DNA of 64,000 nucleotides from Pseudomonas sp. WN033 (GTDB taxonomy: Bacteria > Pseudomonadota > Gammaproteobacteria > Pseudomonadales > Pseudomonadaceae). The position numbers were made by a program, and so were the translations under genes. Position 1 is the stretch's first letter, and each line of letters opens with the position of its first letter. Under the pieces are notes generated by a model. It did no database searches, was not told where the DNA came from, and saw nothing but the letters and a program-made list of their open reading frames with translations. The DNA lies in NCBI GenBank assembly GCA_002287035.1, contig NSKG01000012.1, positions 1 through 64,000 on the forward strand, read 5' to 3'. Positions 29,176-37,466 of this stretch are shown here, in pieces.

Positions 29176-30420
29176 TCAGCGCTCTCCCCAGGTCAGGTGC
29201 AGGCGGGTGTGACTGATGGCTCGTGCGGCCACCAGCTCGATATGCTGCAAACGGGTTTCAATAAGTTCACGACGCGCTTCAATCAGACTGTCCAGCTCCG
29301 CACGTCCTCCGCGATAGTCCGCCAACGCCAGCTCAGCGCGCTGTTCAGCCAACGGCAGCATCTGCTGCATGCTACGCGCCTGGGCCAGTTCAAGCCGCCG
29401 GTATTGGCTCAGCTCGACCTCCAGCTCGTTTTCCAGGCGCAACCTAGCGCTGTCACGTTCGCGATCCAACGCCGCCAACTCTGCTTCGCGAGCGGCAATA
29501 CGGGGCTGTTGCCGCCGACCGGAAAAGAGTGGCAAGCCAACGCTGACCTGAACACTGAACATGTCATCCAGCCCCATGCCACGTCGCTGGTACGCCAACT
29601 CCCAACCCCAGTCCGGTCGCCGATCCGCCTCAGCCAGCCGCACGGCCGCCTCGCGCTCACGCGCCAGCGGCCGGTACTGTGCCAGTTCCGGCTGCAGGGC
29701 CAGACGCGCCCGATAACCATTGAGGTCGAGCGGCCACTGCGGCCAATTGCCCAGTGTCTGTGCCGGCGCCTGCGCCCCCAGCCAGCGCCGCAACTGCGCA
29801 CGCCACACCTCCTGCTCGCTCAACAACAGGTCTCGCCGCTGGTCCAGCCGGGCCCGTTCCAGAGCCGCCAGGGGTTGTACGGCCAATGGGCCGAGACCGC
29901 CCGCCAGGCGTGCGGCGATGGATGCCGCGAGCACATCGTTCTGAGCATAAAACTCGTCAAATAGCGCCAGTTGGCGCTGCAAGGCGTGCAAGCGCAGCCA
30001 GGCTTCAGCCACCTCCAGACGGACATTCAGGCGCTCCACTTCATACTCGGCCTGCACTCTTTCCACGGCGGCGCCAGCCAGTTCACGCTGGGCCTGGCGG
30101 CGGGCGCTATTGGGCACCTCCTGCATCAAGCCAATCATCTGCATGGTCATGCCGTCGGCGTTGAGACGACCGCGCCGATCGCCTTCGATCGGCACATTCT
30201 GCAGACCCAACGCCAGCTTCGGATCCGGTAACTGGCCGGCGGCCTGGGCCTCGCTACGCACGGCCAGTTCGTTCAGGCGCCAGGCCTGCAGACTGGGGGC
30301 CTGCTGTTCAGCCAGGCTCAGGGCCTGTTCCAGGGTCATGGCCTGCAGCGGCAGGCTCAGACAGAACACCAGGGCACTGCCAACAAGCAGACTCCGGCGA
30401 CAAAAAGAGGGATTCAACAT
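29176..30420 (-). CDS. cusC: CusC-type TolC family outer membrane channel
   Basis: Outer membrane exit duct of the Cu/Ag tripartite pump. Starting at the ATG at 30420 gives 414 residues with a signal peptide (RRSLLVGSALVFCLSLPLQA) but no lipobox cysteine, unlike E. coli CusC and unlike the TolC lipoprotein of the first cluster. The OEP repeat pattern is visible, for example QRRGMGLDDMFSVQVSVGLP near 280. It is the first structural gene of the cusCBA run and follows the small secreted Cys protein by 83 bp. Confidence 0.9.
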   Translation of the reverse strand: MLNPSFCRRSLLVGSALVFCLSLPLQAMTLEQALSLAEQQAPSLQAWRLNELAVRSEAQAAGQLPDPKLALGLQNVPIEGDRRGRLNADGMTMQMIGLMQEVPNSARRQAQRELAGAAVERVQAEYEVERLNVRLEVAEAWLRLHALQRQLALFDEFYAQNDVLAASIAARLAGGLGPLAVQPLAALERARLDQRRDLLLSEQEVWRAQLRRWLGAQAPAQTLGNWPQWPLDLNGYRARLALQPELAQYRPLAREREAAVRLAEADRRPDWGWELAYQRRGMGLDDMFSVQVSVGLPLFSGRRQQPRIAAREAELAALDRERDSARLRLENELEVELSQYRRLELAQARSMQQMLPLAEQRAELALADYRGGRAELDSLIEARRELIETRLQHIELVAARAISHTRLHLTWGER

Positions 30421-30503
30421 GATCGCAACTCTCTGGTGATCGCCGTGACAAGGCACGGCAGAACGTCAACGGTTAAGCCGTTGGTCCGGGGGTCACACAG
30501 GAG

Positions 30504-30863
30504 TCAGTGGCGCGGCGGGCGCCAGAGCGGGTAGTTCATGGCCGGGCTGGCGCCGGCATGAGTAGCGGGAACAAGTGTGTTCTTGGGCAGGATGCCGGAC
30601 AACTGGCCTCCGCCCACCAGGGCAGCGGCACTCAACTGGCAATCCAGCCCGCTGTCACACAGCAACTCGGCGGTACTGCTCAGCCAGTCAGCAGTGCCAA
30701 TGTCGGCACAGTCTTCATGCAGGCCGTGCATCATGACCGGCTCATCAACCAGGCACGCCTGGGCCGCAAGCAACGTCGCCGCCAGCGTATTGAACGACAG
30801 CAGCAAAGTCACCAGCAGAGCACCCAGGCAAGCACGCAAGGCAGGCATCAGCAGTCCGACCAT
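30504..30863 (-). CDS. Small secreted Cys-rich protein heading the cusCBA unit
   Basis: Not recognised with certainty. The 119-residue chain has a hydrophobic signal (LGALLVTLLLSFNTLAATLLAA), followed by CLVDEPVMMHGLHEDC and LLCDSGLDC, then a polar region and the tail YPLWRPPRH. The Cys, His and Met pattern suggests copper binding. The same general plan (signal, cysteines, RPPR-like tail) is seen in the first gene of the 22.5-kb cluster, so the two may be distant relatives of DUF2946/CopL. A perfect Anr/FNR box lies 52 bp before its start. Confidence 0.6.
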   Translation of the reverse strand: MVGLLMPALRACLGALLVTLLLSFNTLAATLLAAQACLVDEPVMMHGLHEDCADIGTADWLSSTAELLCDSGLDCQLSAAALVGGGQLSGILPKNTLVPATHAGASPAMNYPLWRPPRH

Positions 30864-30914
30864 TCGGGATTGAGTTTCATACGGTAAAGACTAGCATCTT
30901 CACCAATCAATGGT

Positions 30915-30928
30915 TTGATCAAGATCAA
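30915..30928 (-). promoter_or_regulatory. Perfect Anr/FNR box before the cusCBA unit
   Basis: TTGAT-CAAG-ATCAA matches the consensus at all ten positions. Its centre is 31 bp upstream (minus strand) of a TAGTCT -10-like hexamer (30888-30893), the spacing expected for a class II FNR-type promoter centred at -41.5. The start codon of the first gene lies at 30863. The gap between cls and this gene is only 76 bp and the box lies wholly within it. Confidence 0.75.
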
Positions 30929-30939
30929 CGCCAAGGCGC

Positions 30940-32400
30940 TCACAACACTGGCGCAAACAGATAGGCCGCCCGGGCCGCTACCCGGTACCACAACGACAGC
31001 GAATCCAGATCGTCGCGGTGCATCAAGCGGGAGCGAGCAAAGTCCTGCTCGAACATCAGCTCGACCTCGCGGGCAAAAGCCGCATCAATAACCAGCGCGG
31101 TGACCTCGAAGTTAAGCCGGAACGAGCGATTGTCCAGATTGACCGTGCCCACCCCGGCGCCGACGTTATCGACCAAAAAGCTCTTGCCGTGCAAAAAGCC
31201 GCCCTCATAGCGATAAACCTTGACGCCGGCCTCCAGCAAGGGGCCAAGGAAAGCGTAGGCGGCAAAATACAGCAAGGGATTGTCCGGACGCTGGGGGATA
31301 AGAATACGGACATCCACCCCATTGATCGCCGCCAGCTTGAGCATCGACTGGACGCTCTCATCGGGTACGAAATAGGGGCTGGAAATCCAGATCCGCTGAT
31401 GGGCCGAGTGAATCGCCTGCTGAACCATCAGACTGGCAGTGTCGAAACTGTCAGCCGGGCCAGAGGGCAGAATCAGCACCGGCGCGGCATGATGACTGGG
31501 CACGCTCGGCTCCCAGGGCAAATCGAGAATTTCCTCGGTTGCCCAGTGCCAGTCCTCACAGAAAACCAGTTGCAACGCCAGCGCGGCCGGCCCCTCGATC
31601 AACAGATGGGTATCCCGCCATGGGCCGAGCCGGGCATGCCCGTGCAAATACTCATCCCCGACATTGAGGCCGCCAACCCAGGCCCGCGCACCGTCGGCAA
31701 CGACAATCTTGCGGTGGTTGCGAAAGTTCAACTGCAACCGGTTGCCACGCCCCCGGGTCGAGTGAAAGCGATGCACCTGTACCCCGGCCTCACGCAAGGC
31801 CTGCAGGTAGTCGGCCGGCAACGCATAACTGCCGATCTCATCATAGAGAAAAAACACCTCAACCCCTTGCCGGGCCTTGTCAATCAGGCGGGCCTGCAGG
31901 GCCATACCCAGGTCATCGGCGCGCACGATGTAAAACTGCACCAGAAGGTAGCGCTCGGCCGCCTCGATGCCGGCAAACAGACTGGCGAACGTGGCTTCGC
32001 CGTCAACCAGCAATGACACCTGATTGGCTTCAAGAAACGGCAGTTTGGCCAACCGCTCAACACCCGCCAGATGTTTATTGTCGTAGGCCAGCGTCGCCCG
32101 CTGACTTCGCAACTCGGTCATTTTCGCCATCAAGGCCTGGCTCAGCTCAGAATCCTCATCGCGCCGGGCGTTGACGTACCCCTGAAATTTGGTCCGGCCA
32201 AACACCCAGTAGGCCGGGACCGCGACATAAGGCATCGCATTAAGCGAGACAATCCAGGCCACCGCCCCCGGCGCCGTGCGGGTCGACATCATCGCATCCA
32301 CCGATGAAACCAAGCCCATAATCTGAAACAGCGCCGCAACCATCAGCCAGCGGCGCCAGCGCCGACGTTTGGCTGGTGCTGTCACAAGATTCTCAGCCAT
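30940..32400 (-). CDS. cls: Cardiolipin synthase, phospholipase D family
   Basis: Inner membrane enzyme joining phosphatidyl groups to make cardiolipin. The 486-residue protein has two N-terminal hydrophobic helices (about 17-35 and 45-65) and the two HKD motifs HRKIVVAD near 231 and HGKSFLVD near 405, both intact. This is an accessory copy within the copper region; the chromosomal housekeeping gene should be elsewhere. It lies 10 bp after the SAM methyltransferase gene and is followed by a new promoter for the cusCBA unit. A role in adjusting the membrane under copper or silver stress is inferred from its neighbours. Confidence 0.93.
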   Translation of the reverse strand: MAENLVTAPAKRRRWRRWLMVAALFQIMGLVSSVDAMMSTRTAPGAVAWIVSLNAMPYVAVPAYWVFGRTKFQGYVNARRDEDSELSQALMAKMTELRSQRATLAYDNKHLAGVERLAKLPFLEANQVSLLVDGEATFASLFAGIEAAERYLLVQFYIVRADDLGMALQARLIDKARQGVEVFFLYDEIGSYALPADYLQALREAGVQVHRFHSTRGRGNRLQLNFRNHRKIVVADGARAWVGGLNVGDEYLHGHARLGPWRDTHLLIEGPAALALQLVFCEDWHWATEEILDLPWEPSVPSHHAAPVLILPSGPADSFDTASLMVQQAIHSAHQRIWISSPYFVPDESVQSMLKLAAINGVDVRILIPQRPDNPLLYFAAYAFLGPLLEAGVKVYRYEGGFLHGKSFLVDNVGAGVGTVNLDNRSFRLNFEVTALVIDAAFAREVELMFEQDFARSRLMHRDDLDSLSLWYRVAARAAYLFAPVL

Positions 32401-32410
32401 CGCTACTCAG

Positions 32411-33070
32411 TCAGCCAGGCTTGACGGCGCTATAAAGCGCCATGGTGCCGAACAGGGTATTGAAGGTCCTGGCCTGTGTTACCTCGACAAAGCCCGCTGC
32501 TTCAAACAGTGGTACCAGCCGGCCGGCCAGGTTGTCCCCGGTATTGTCAAAACCATCAAGCAACTGGATGAACAGGAACAGGCTACGCATCAGCGGGTTT
32601 TCGGGCTTGCCCCAGTCCGCGACATGCAACTGGCCGCCCGGCTTGATGATCCGAAACAGCTCCCGCGCAGTGCGCTGTTTTACCTCCCAGCTCAAGTGAT
32701 GAAAGAACAGACTGGAGAGCACCCGATCAAACCGGGAATTGGCATAGGGCAAGGCCTGGGACATGGCCTGAGCAAAGTCGACACTGATCCCCGCCTTGTC
32801 GGCCTTGCGTCTGGCCAAGGTTAGAATCGCCGGGTCGGCATCCACTGCGCTCATGCTGAGCCTCGGATACTGCCGCTTGACCCAGACCGCCAAGGTTCCG
32901 GTGCCACAGGCCAGGTCCAGCACCTCCAATCCGGGAGCCAGACCGGCTTGTGCGATCAGCGCCTGTTTGACGCGCTTCTCACGCGTTGTAAGTCCCACCA
33001 CAGCATCATAAAGTGGCGTCAAGCGATGAAACCCCAAAGCCGGGACAAACGTCGAGTCAGCGCGTTTCAT
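32411..33070 (-). CDS. Class I SAM-dependent methyltransferase (UbiE-like)
   Basis: Methyltransferase with unknown substrate, perhaps a lipid or quinone. The 219-residue protein has the SAM-binding motif LEVLDLACGTGTLAVWVK near 49-66, an acidic residue in SAVDADP near 75, and SSLFFHHLSWEVKQ near 117, as in UbiE/phospholipid N-methyltransferase relatives. It lies between cardiolipin synthase and a membrane methyltransferase in the copper region. Two methyltransferases and a cardiolipin synthase together suggest lipid remodelling, but nothing in the sequence fixes the substrate. Confidence 0.85.
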   Translation of the reverse strand: MKRADSTFVPALGFHRLTPLYDAVVGLTTREKRVKQALIAQAGLAPGLEVLDLACGTGTLAVWVKRQYPRLSMSAVDADPAILTLARRKADKAGISVDFAQAMSQALPYANSRFDRVLSSLFFHHLSWEVKQRTARELFRIIKPGGQLHVADWGKPENPLMRSLFLFIQLLDGFDNTGDNLAGRLVPLFEAAGFVEVTQARTFNTLFGTMALYSAVKPG

Positions 33071-33129
33071 CTACCCTCCTGGCGACACAAGAGCATGTCC
33101 TGAGCTTAGCCGAAATCCTCGTCATCGCT

Positions 33130-33789
33130 TCAGGGCTTGCCCTCCCCACGCCGACCGAGCTGCCAACGCGGCAGGAAGCGGGGCGTACGCGCCGCGTAGT
33201 CACGCCATTCATCCCCGAACTGGGCCGCTATTTCCGCTTCTTCAGCCACGGCCAAACGGGCATACATCCAGGCCAGGACCGGGAACATCGCCAAAGTAAG
33301 CAGTGTTGGCCACTGCAGCAGGAAGCCCAACATGATCAGCATAAACCCCAGGTACTGGGGGTGGCGAACATGGGCATACAGCCCACTGGTGGCCAACGCC
33401 TGCTGCTGTTGAGCGGCATAAAGAGTCCGCCATCCCTGGGCAATCAGGTAGAAGCCCAGGCCAATCAAGAGCAGACTGAGCAGATGAAATGGGCCGAAAT
33501 GGGGAGCGCTTTGCAACCCGAACAGCATTTCCAGCAAATGCCCGCTGTCATGGGCGAACCAGTCGATCCCCGGATAGCGGCTTTGCAACCAACCCGCCAG
33601 GAAGAACAGAGTCAGGGGAAAACCATACATCTCTGCAAACAGCGCGACTAGGAACGCACTGAACGCGCCAAAGGATCGCCAGTCACGCCGCGTTTTCGGC
33701 TTGAAGAAACTGAAGGCAAAAAAGATAAAGATTGCCGAGTTGATAATCACCAGCCCCCACAACCCATATCCAGACGCATCAGAGTGCAT
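33130..33789 (-). CDS. Isoprenylcysteine/PEMT-type membrane methyltransferase
   Basis: Integral membrane methyltransferase family protein. Starting at the ATG at 33789 after GGGAGAAGTGAC gives 219 residues with about five membrane helices. The C-terminal half carries the ICMT-like block GLYAHVRHPQYLGFMLIMLGFLLQW (the RHPQYLG motif is the SAM/substrate signature) and a later E near EEAEIAAQFGDEW. In other bacteria such genes travel with DUF2933 and Cu ATPase genes; the substrate is unknown. It ends 59 bp before the SAM methyltransferase start and begins 1 bp after the DUF2933 gene. Confidence 0.85.
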   Translation of the reverse strand: MHSDASGYGLWGLVIINSAIFIFFAFSFFKPKTRRDWRSFGAFSAFLVALFAEMYGFPLTLFFLAGWLQSRYPGIDWFAHDSGHLLEMLFGLQSAPHFGPFHLLSLLLIGLGFYLIAQGWRTLYAAQQQQALATSGLYAHVRHPQYLGFMLIMLGFLLQWPTLLTLAMFPVLAWMYARLAVAEEAEIAAQFGDEWRDYAARTPRFLPRWQLGRRGEGKP

Positions 33790-33790
33790 G

Positions 33791-34045
33791 TCACTTCTCC
33801 CTGGGCTTGTGGGTATCATGACCCGAGTGGCCGTGGCCGCGATGCATGAAAATATGCATCAGCGGACAGGCCAACAGAATCAGCCAAGGCAGCGCACCCA
33901 ATAGGTGGGCGCGATGTTCCTGCCATAAAAAAAACCCGGCGATCAGTGCAAATCCGGCAAACGCCAGCCAGTAACGCCTGGGACGAGGAAGGCCGGACAG
34001 CGCTCCGAGCTCGGACTGCTGACGACTAACAGGCTTATGCTTCAT
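33791..34045 (-). CDS. DUF2933 small membrane protein
   Basis: Short membrane protein of unknown role. The 84-residue chain starts at the ATG at 34045 after GGAGGTGTTC; it has two hydrophobic helices (about 25-42 and 48-62) and the DUF2933 tail LLACPLMHIFMHRGHGHSGH, rich in His with one Cys, which could bind Cu at the membrane surface. The start overlaps the copA end by 11 bp. It is regularly seen beside Cu P-type ATPases, so an accessory role in copper efflux is likely but unproven. Confidence 0.82.
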   Translation of the reverse strand: MKHKPVSRQQSELGALSGLPRPRRYWLAFAGFALIAGFFLWQEHRAHLLGALPWLILLACPLMHIFMHRGHGHSGHDTHKPREK

Positions 34046-36329
34046 GAACACCTCCGGCCTGCCCGATGCGTGCAAAGCGCCGCTTGAGCAGCAACGAGTT
34101 ACCGATGACCGACAACGAGCTGGCGGTCATCGCAATCACCCCGATCATTGGGTGCAACAATCCGACCGCGGCCATCGGAATGGCTGCGACGTTGTAGGCA
34201 CTGGCCCAGATCAGGTTCTGTACGATCTTGTCGAAGGTCGAACGGGACAACTGCATGGCTTCAACCACGCCGGTCAGCTCACCACGCACCAGGGTTACAT
34301 CGGCGGCCTCGATGGCCACGTCCGCGCCGGCCCCAATGGCAATACCGACATTGGCCTGTTTGAGCGCCGGCGCATCATTGATGCCATCTCCAACCATCGC
34401 GACATGGTTACCGTAGCGGGCCTGCAACTGGCGGATGGCATCGACCTTGCCCTCGGGCAGCACACCGGCCTGCACCTCATCGATTCCTACCTCCTCGGCT
34501 ACCGCCCGGGCGGCACGTTCGTTATCGCCAGTGATCATCACCACATGCAATCCCAGCTTGTGCATGCCCCTGACCGCTTCAGCCGACTCGCCTTTGACGG
34601 TATCGGCCACGGCTACCAACCCCAGGGCCGCGCCATCACAGGCCACAATCACCACCGTGCACCCTCGCGCCTCCAGCCGTTGCAGCGACTCATCCAGGCT
34701 CTCAAGCGCGGTTATGCCCTGCTCCGCGAGCAGCCGACGGTTGCCGATCAGAACCTCTGCGTCGCCGACCCGGCCTGCTACGCCCCGCGCGCCAATGGAG
34801 CGAAACCCGGTCACCCCGGCGACCGCCACCCCACGCTCACTGGCGCCATCGACGATGGCCCGGGCAATCGGATGTTCGGAGGCGTTTTCCACACTGGCGG
34901 CCAAGTGCAAAAGATGCTGTTCGGAAACCCCTGCCGCCGCCACAACCTCGGTCAGACGAGGCTCACCACGGGTAATGGTGCCGGTCTTGTCCAGCACCAT
35001 GACCTTGATGTCCTTGAAGGTCTGGATCGCTTCACCGGAGCGAATCAGGATGCCGCGCTCGGCCCCGATCCCGGAACCGACCATCAGTGCAGTCGGCGTA
35101 GCCAGGCCAAGCGCACAGGGGCAGGCAATGACCAGCACCGCAACGGCGGCGAGGATGGCCAGCACCGGGCCGTCGGCTTGCGGGTTGACCCAGGGCAGGA
35201 ATTGGGCACCCCAGTACAGGATCGGCCGCAGAGTTTCGGGAAACACTAGCCAGGCGGCCAGGCTGAGCAGCGAGATCAGCACTACCAGAGGCACAAAACG
35301 TCCGGTCATGCGGTCGGCGAACTCCTGGATCGGCACACGCGAGCCCTGGGCCTGATCTACCAGACGAATCACCTGAGCCAGGAAGGTATCGCGTCCTACC
35401 CGGGTAGCCCTGACTCGCAAGCGCCCCTCTTTGTTGATGGTTGCACCAATTACCGGGCTGCCAACTTCCTTGTAGACCGGAACCGACTCGCCCGTTGCAA
35501 TGGATTCGTCGACATGGCTTTCGCCTTCGACCACCTCACCGTCGGTGGGGACTTTGTCGCCCGGCCTGATCACCATGATGTCGCCAGGTTGCAGCTCTCC
35601 GACCGGCAACTCCAGCTCTGTGCCGTCACGCTCGACCCGGGCAGTCTTGGCGCCCAGGGTCAGCAGCCGACGAATCGCCTGCGAGGCCCGGCCCTTGGCC
35701 TTGGCCTCAAGATAACGCCCGAGCAGGTGGAAGGTCATGATGGTCGCCGCCATTTCCATGAACGAGGTCATGGGAAAGATGAACCCCACCAGCCCTATGA
35801 AGTAGGGCGGCAGGCTACCTAGCGAAATCAGGACATCCATGTTCAGGGTACGGTTGGTAAGCGAGCGCCACGCTGCCTTGTGTGTGGCCGCGCCACCGAA
35901 CAGAAAGACCACCGGAAAGGCCAGCACGGCCACCATGGCCAGATAGCCCGGCACTGGCTGCCAGAACATGTGCGGCACCATCAGCAACATGATCAGCGTG
36001 GCGGGAACCCCGGCAATCCACAACCGCCGACGCGCCTGCGCCAGATATTGCGCCTCAATCTCAGCCGCATCCGCCTCATCGGCCGCAGCCCCTCGGCGCA
36101 CGGCAGCCACGTCATAGCCGGCGCGCTCCACCGCCTGCCGCAGCCGCTGTGAATCGTCGGCCCCCGAGCGGACACTGACGCTAACGTGGTGACTGGCTAT
36201 GTTGGTCCTAACCTCGGCAACCCCCTCAAGCCGCTGCAGGGTTTGCCTGACGATCCCGGCACAGTGGTCGCTACCCATGCCAGGTACTGTCAACTCATAC
36301 TCGCTGATACTGCTCTCAATTGTGCTCAT
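34035..36329 (-). CDS. copA: Cu(I)/Ag(I)-exporting P1B-type ATPase
   Basis: Inner membrane pump that moves Cu(I) or Ag(I) from cytosol to periplasm with ATP. The 764-residue protein starts at the ATG at 36329 after GGAG. It has an N-terminal HMA-like domain (10-75) in which GMGSDHC replaces the usual GMxCxxC, so only one cysteine remains. The P1B core is complete: the CPC motif in IACPCALGLATPTA near 403, DKTGT near 444, the TGDN hinge and VGDGINDAP near 646. Helix motifs around YNVAAIPMAAVGLLHP and MTASSLSVIGNSLLL are those of P1B-1 pumps. It heads the DUF2933-ICMT-methyltransferase-cls run. Confidence 0.93.
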   Translation of the reverse strand: MSTIESSISEYELTVPGMGSDHCAGIVRQTLQRLEGVAEVRTNIASHHVSVSVRSGADDSQRLRQAVERAGYDVAAVRRGAAADEADAAEIEAQYLAQARRRLWIAGVPATLIMLLMVPHMFWQPVPGYLAMVAVLAFPVVFLFGGAATHKAAWRSLTNRTLNMDVLISLGSLPPYFIGLVGFIFPMTSFMEMAATIMTFHLLGRYLEAKAKGRASQAIRRLLTLGAKTARVERDGTELELPVGELQPGDIMVIRPGDKVPTDGEVVEGESHVDESIATGESVPVYKEVGSPVIGATINKEGRLRVRATRVGRDTFLAQVIRLVDQAQGSRVPIQEFADRMTGRFVPLVVLISLLSLAAWLVFPETLRPILYWGAQFLPWVNPQADGPVLAILAAVAVLVIACPCALGLATPTALMVGSGIGAERGILIRSGEAIQTFKDIKVMVLDKTGTITRGEPRLTEVVAAAGVSEQHLLHLAASVENASEHPIARAIVDGASERGVAVAGVTGFRSIGARGVAGRVGDAEVLIGNRRLLAEQGITALESLDESLQRLEARGCTVVIVACDGAALGLVAVADTVKGESAEAVRGMHKLGLHVVMITGDNERAARAVAEEVGIDEVQAGVLPEGKVDAIRQLQARYGNHVAMVGDGINDAPALKQANVGIAIGAGADVAIEAADVTLVRGELTGVVEAMQLSRSTFDKIVQNLIWASAYNVAAIPMAAVGLLHPMIGVIAMTASSLSVIGNSLLLKRRFARIGQAGGVHEA

Positions 36330-36401
36330 GACGGGCACTCCAGACACGGGTAGGGAACACCGACAGGCAGAGCCCAGCAGGCCCTGCCATGCGGTGTACG
36401 G

Positions 36402-36836
36402 TCAGTGATGCCCGGCGTGTTCGTCGTCTTCTGACGTCTCAGCCGCCGGCTCAACAGCCGTTACCGGACTGCCGCCACGCTCGCGCACACAATCGACCAG
36501 CATGTCGCGATGCGCTGCCGCCATCCGGTCATGCAGCGCCCCGACCTGCTCTGGATCAGGGCTATCCTGCGCCAGCAAGGCCTGCATCTGGCCCTTGAGC
36601 TCCCGCATCTCCTGCATCCGGGCCCGATGCTGTTCTGGCATGGCCGCACCGGCCATCCCGCCTTCCATCGGCATCTCGCCCATCATCATGCAGGGCCCCA
36701 TACCCTGCTTCATCATCCCGCCGTGCTTGTCGTGCATCTGGTTCATCATGCCTTGGGCCAAGGCCATGAACGACGCTCCCGCCAGCCCGATAGCCAAGCT
36801 CAGGCCAACCATACGCTTACGTTGCAAACTCATCAT
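36402..36836 (-). CDS. Met-rich periplasmic protein, Spy/CpxP-like
   Basis: Predicted exported metal-binding protein. The 144-residue form starts at 36836 with GGGGAGCG before it. A signal segment (about 8-30) is followed by a strikingly Met-rich stretch (MMNQMHDKHGGMMKQGMG then MMMGEMPMEGGM) and a helical region with QMQALLAQDSPDPEQVGALHDRM like Spy/CpxP LTxxQ repeats. The tail ends in EDDEHAGHH. Many Met and His residues indicate Cu(I)/Ag(I) capture, a role like that of PcoE, SilE or CopM. It lies between copA and the small secreted protein at the head of the unit. Confidence 0.75.
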   Translation of the reverse strand: MMSLQRKRMVGLSLAIGLAGASFMALAQGMMNQMHDKHGGMMKQGMGPCMMMGEMPMEGGMAGAAMPEQHRARMQEMRELKGQMQALLAQDSPDPEQVGALHDRMAAAHRDMLVDCVRERGGSPVTAVEPAAETSEDDEHAGHH

Positions 36837-36923
36837 GATCGCGCTCCCCACAGGCCTGCGCCTGCTAAATTACCTATGTGTGAAAACGCCCCGGACAGGG
36901 GCCAGCCGGTCCCGCGGTGCCAC

Positions 36924-37328
36924 TCAAGGCCGCAGGCGCTGGGTTAACAGGTAAAGGGGCCGCCTGGCGACGCGAGGGGATTGGCGCGCAATCGGCAGTA
37001 CGGACACCACCGACCATTGGCAGACAGGGTTAGCCATCGGGAAGTAGTGCCCCGCACCAGGCTCGGTACGTTCGGCACGCGGCAAGAGCGCAGGAGCTAA
37101 ATGCTCCGTGTCTTGATGATGGCAGGCGGGCCGCTCATCGCTCAGCCACAGCGCCGCCCCGGACTCGAGCCCGGCGGTCTCGGACAAGCGAGGCACATCG
37201 GCGTGGGAGCCGACATGGGCCAAGGTCATCGGCGACGCCAGCAGCAATATCAACCATAGCAACACCCTACCAACCCATGCCGGACAGGGTGAACGGGTAG
37301 TGCTGAAGACATCCAAAGACATGGACAT
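36924..37328 (-). CDS. Small secreted protein heading the copA unit
   Basis: Not recognised. The 134-residue chain has a hydrophobic export signal (VGRVLLWLILLLASPMTLAH) followed by HVGSHADVPR, a CHHQDTEH motif near 69 and a lone Cys in ANPVCQW. The C-terminal part is basic and Pro/Arg-rich (VARRPLYLLTQRLRP). Its place as first gene behind a perfect Anr/FNR box, and its general plan, resemble the small secreted proteins at 30504 and 22103. It may be a divergent CopL-like or DUF2946-like protein; this is inferred from layout, not sequence identity. Confidence 0.55.
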   Translation of the reverse strand: MSMSLDVFSTTRSPCPAWVGRVLLWLILLLASPMTLAHVGSHADVPRLSETAGLESGAALWLSDERPACHHQDTEHLAPALLPRAERTEPGAGHYFPMANPVCQWSVVSVLPIARQSPRVARRPLYLLTQRLRP

Positions 37329-37382
37329 AGGCGTCTCGCGGCTTAGTACAGATTCACTCTACAGCCTTGCACTGTCGGGCCC

Positions 37383-37396
37383 TTGATACAGATCAA
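37383..37396 (-). promoter_or_regulatory. Perfect Anr/FNR box before the copA unit
   Basis: TTGAT-ACAG-ATCAA matches all ten consensus positions. On the minus strand a TAGAGT -10-like hexamer (37356-37361) is centred exactly 31 bp from the box centre, the class II spacing, and the first start codon (37328) follows after about 28 bp. In the other direction no -10 fits, so it controls the copper unit rather than dxs. Confidence 0.78.
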
Positions 37397-37437
37397 GATA
37401 GCCGCATATCGCCCAGCCTGCCGATTCTGCCGGGCAG

Positions 37438-37466
37438 TTGGGCATCGCCAGCCAATCGGTTAAACT
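37438..37466 (+). promoter_or_regulatory. Probable promoter of dxs
   Basis: TTGGGC (37438-37443) and TAAACT (37461-37466) with a 17-bp spacer, 49 bp before the preferred dxs ATG. Since dxs is cut off from xseB-ispA here, it needs a promoter in this gap and this is the best candidate. Confidence 0.5.
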
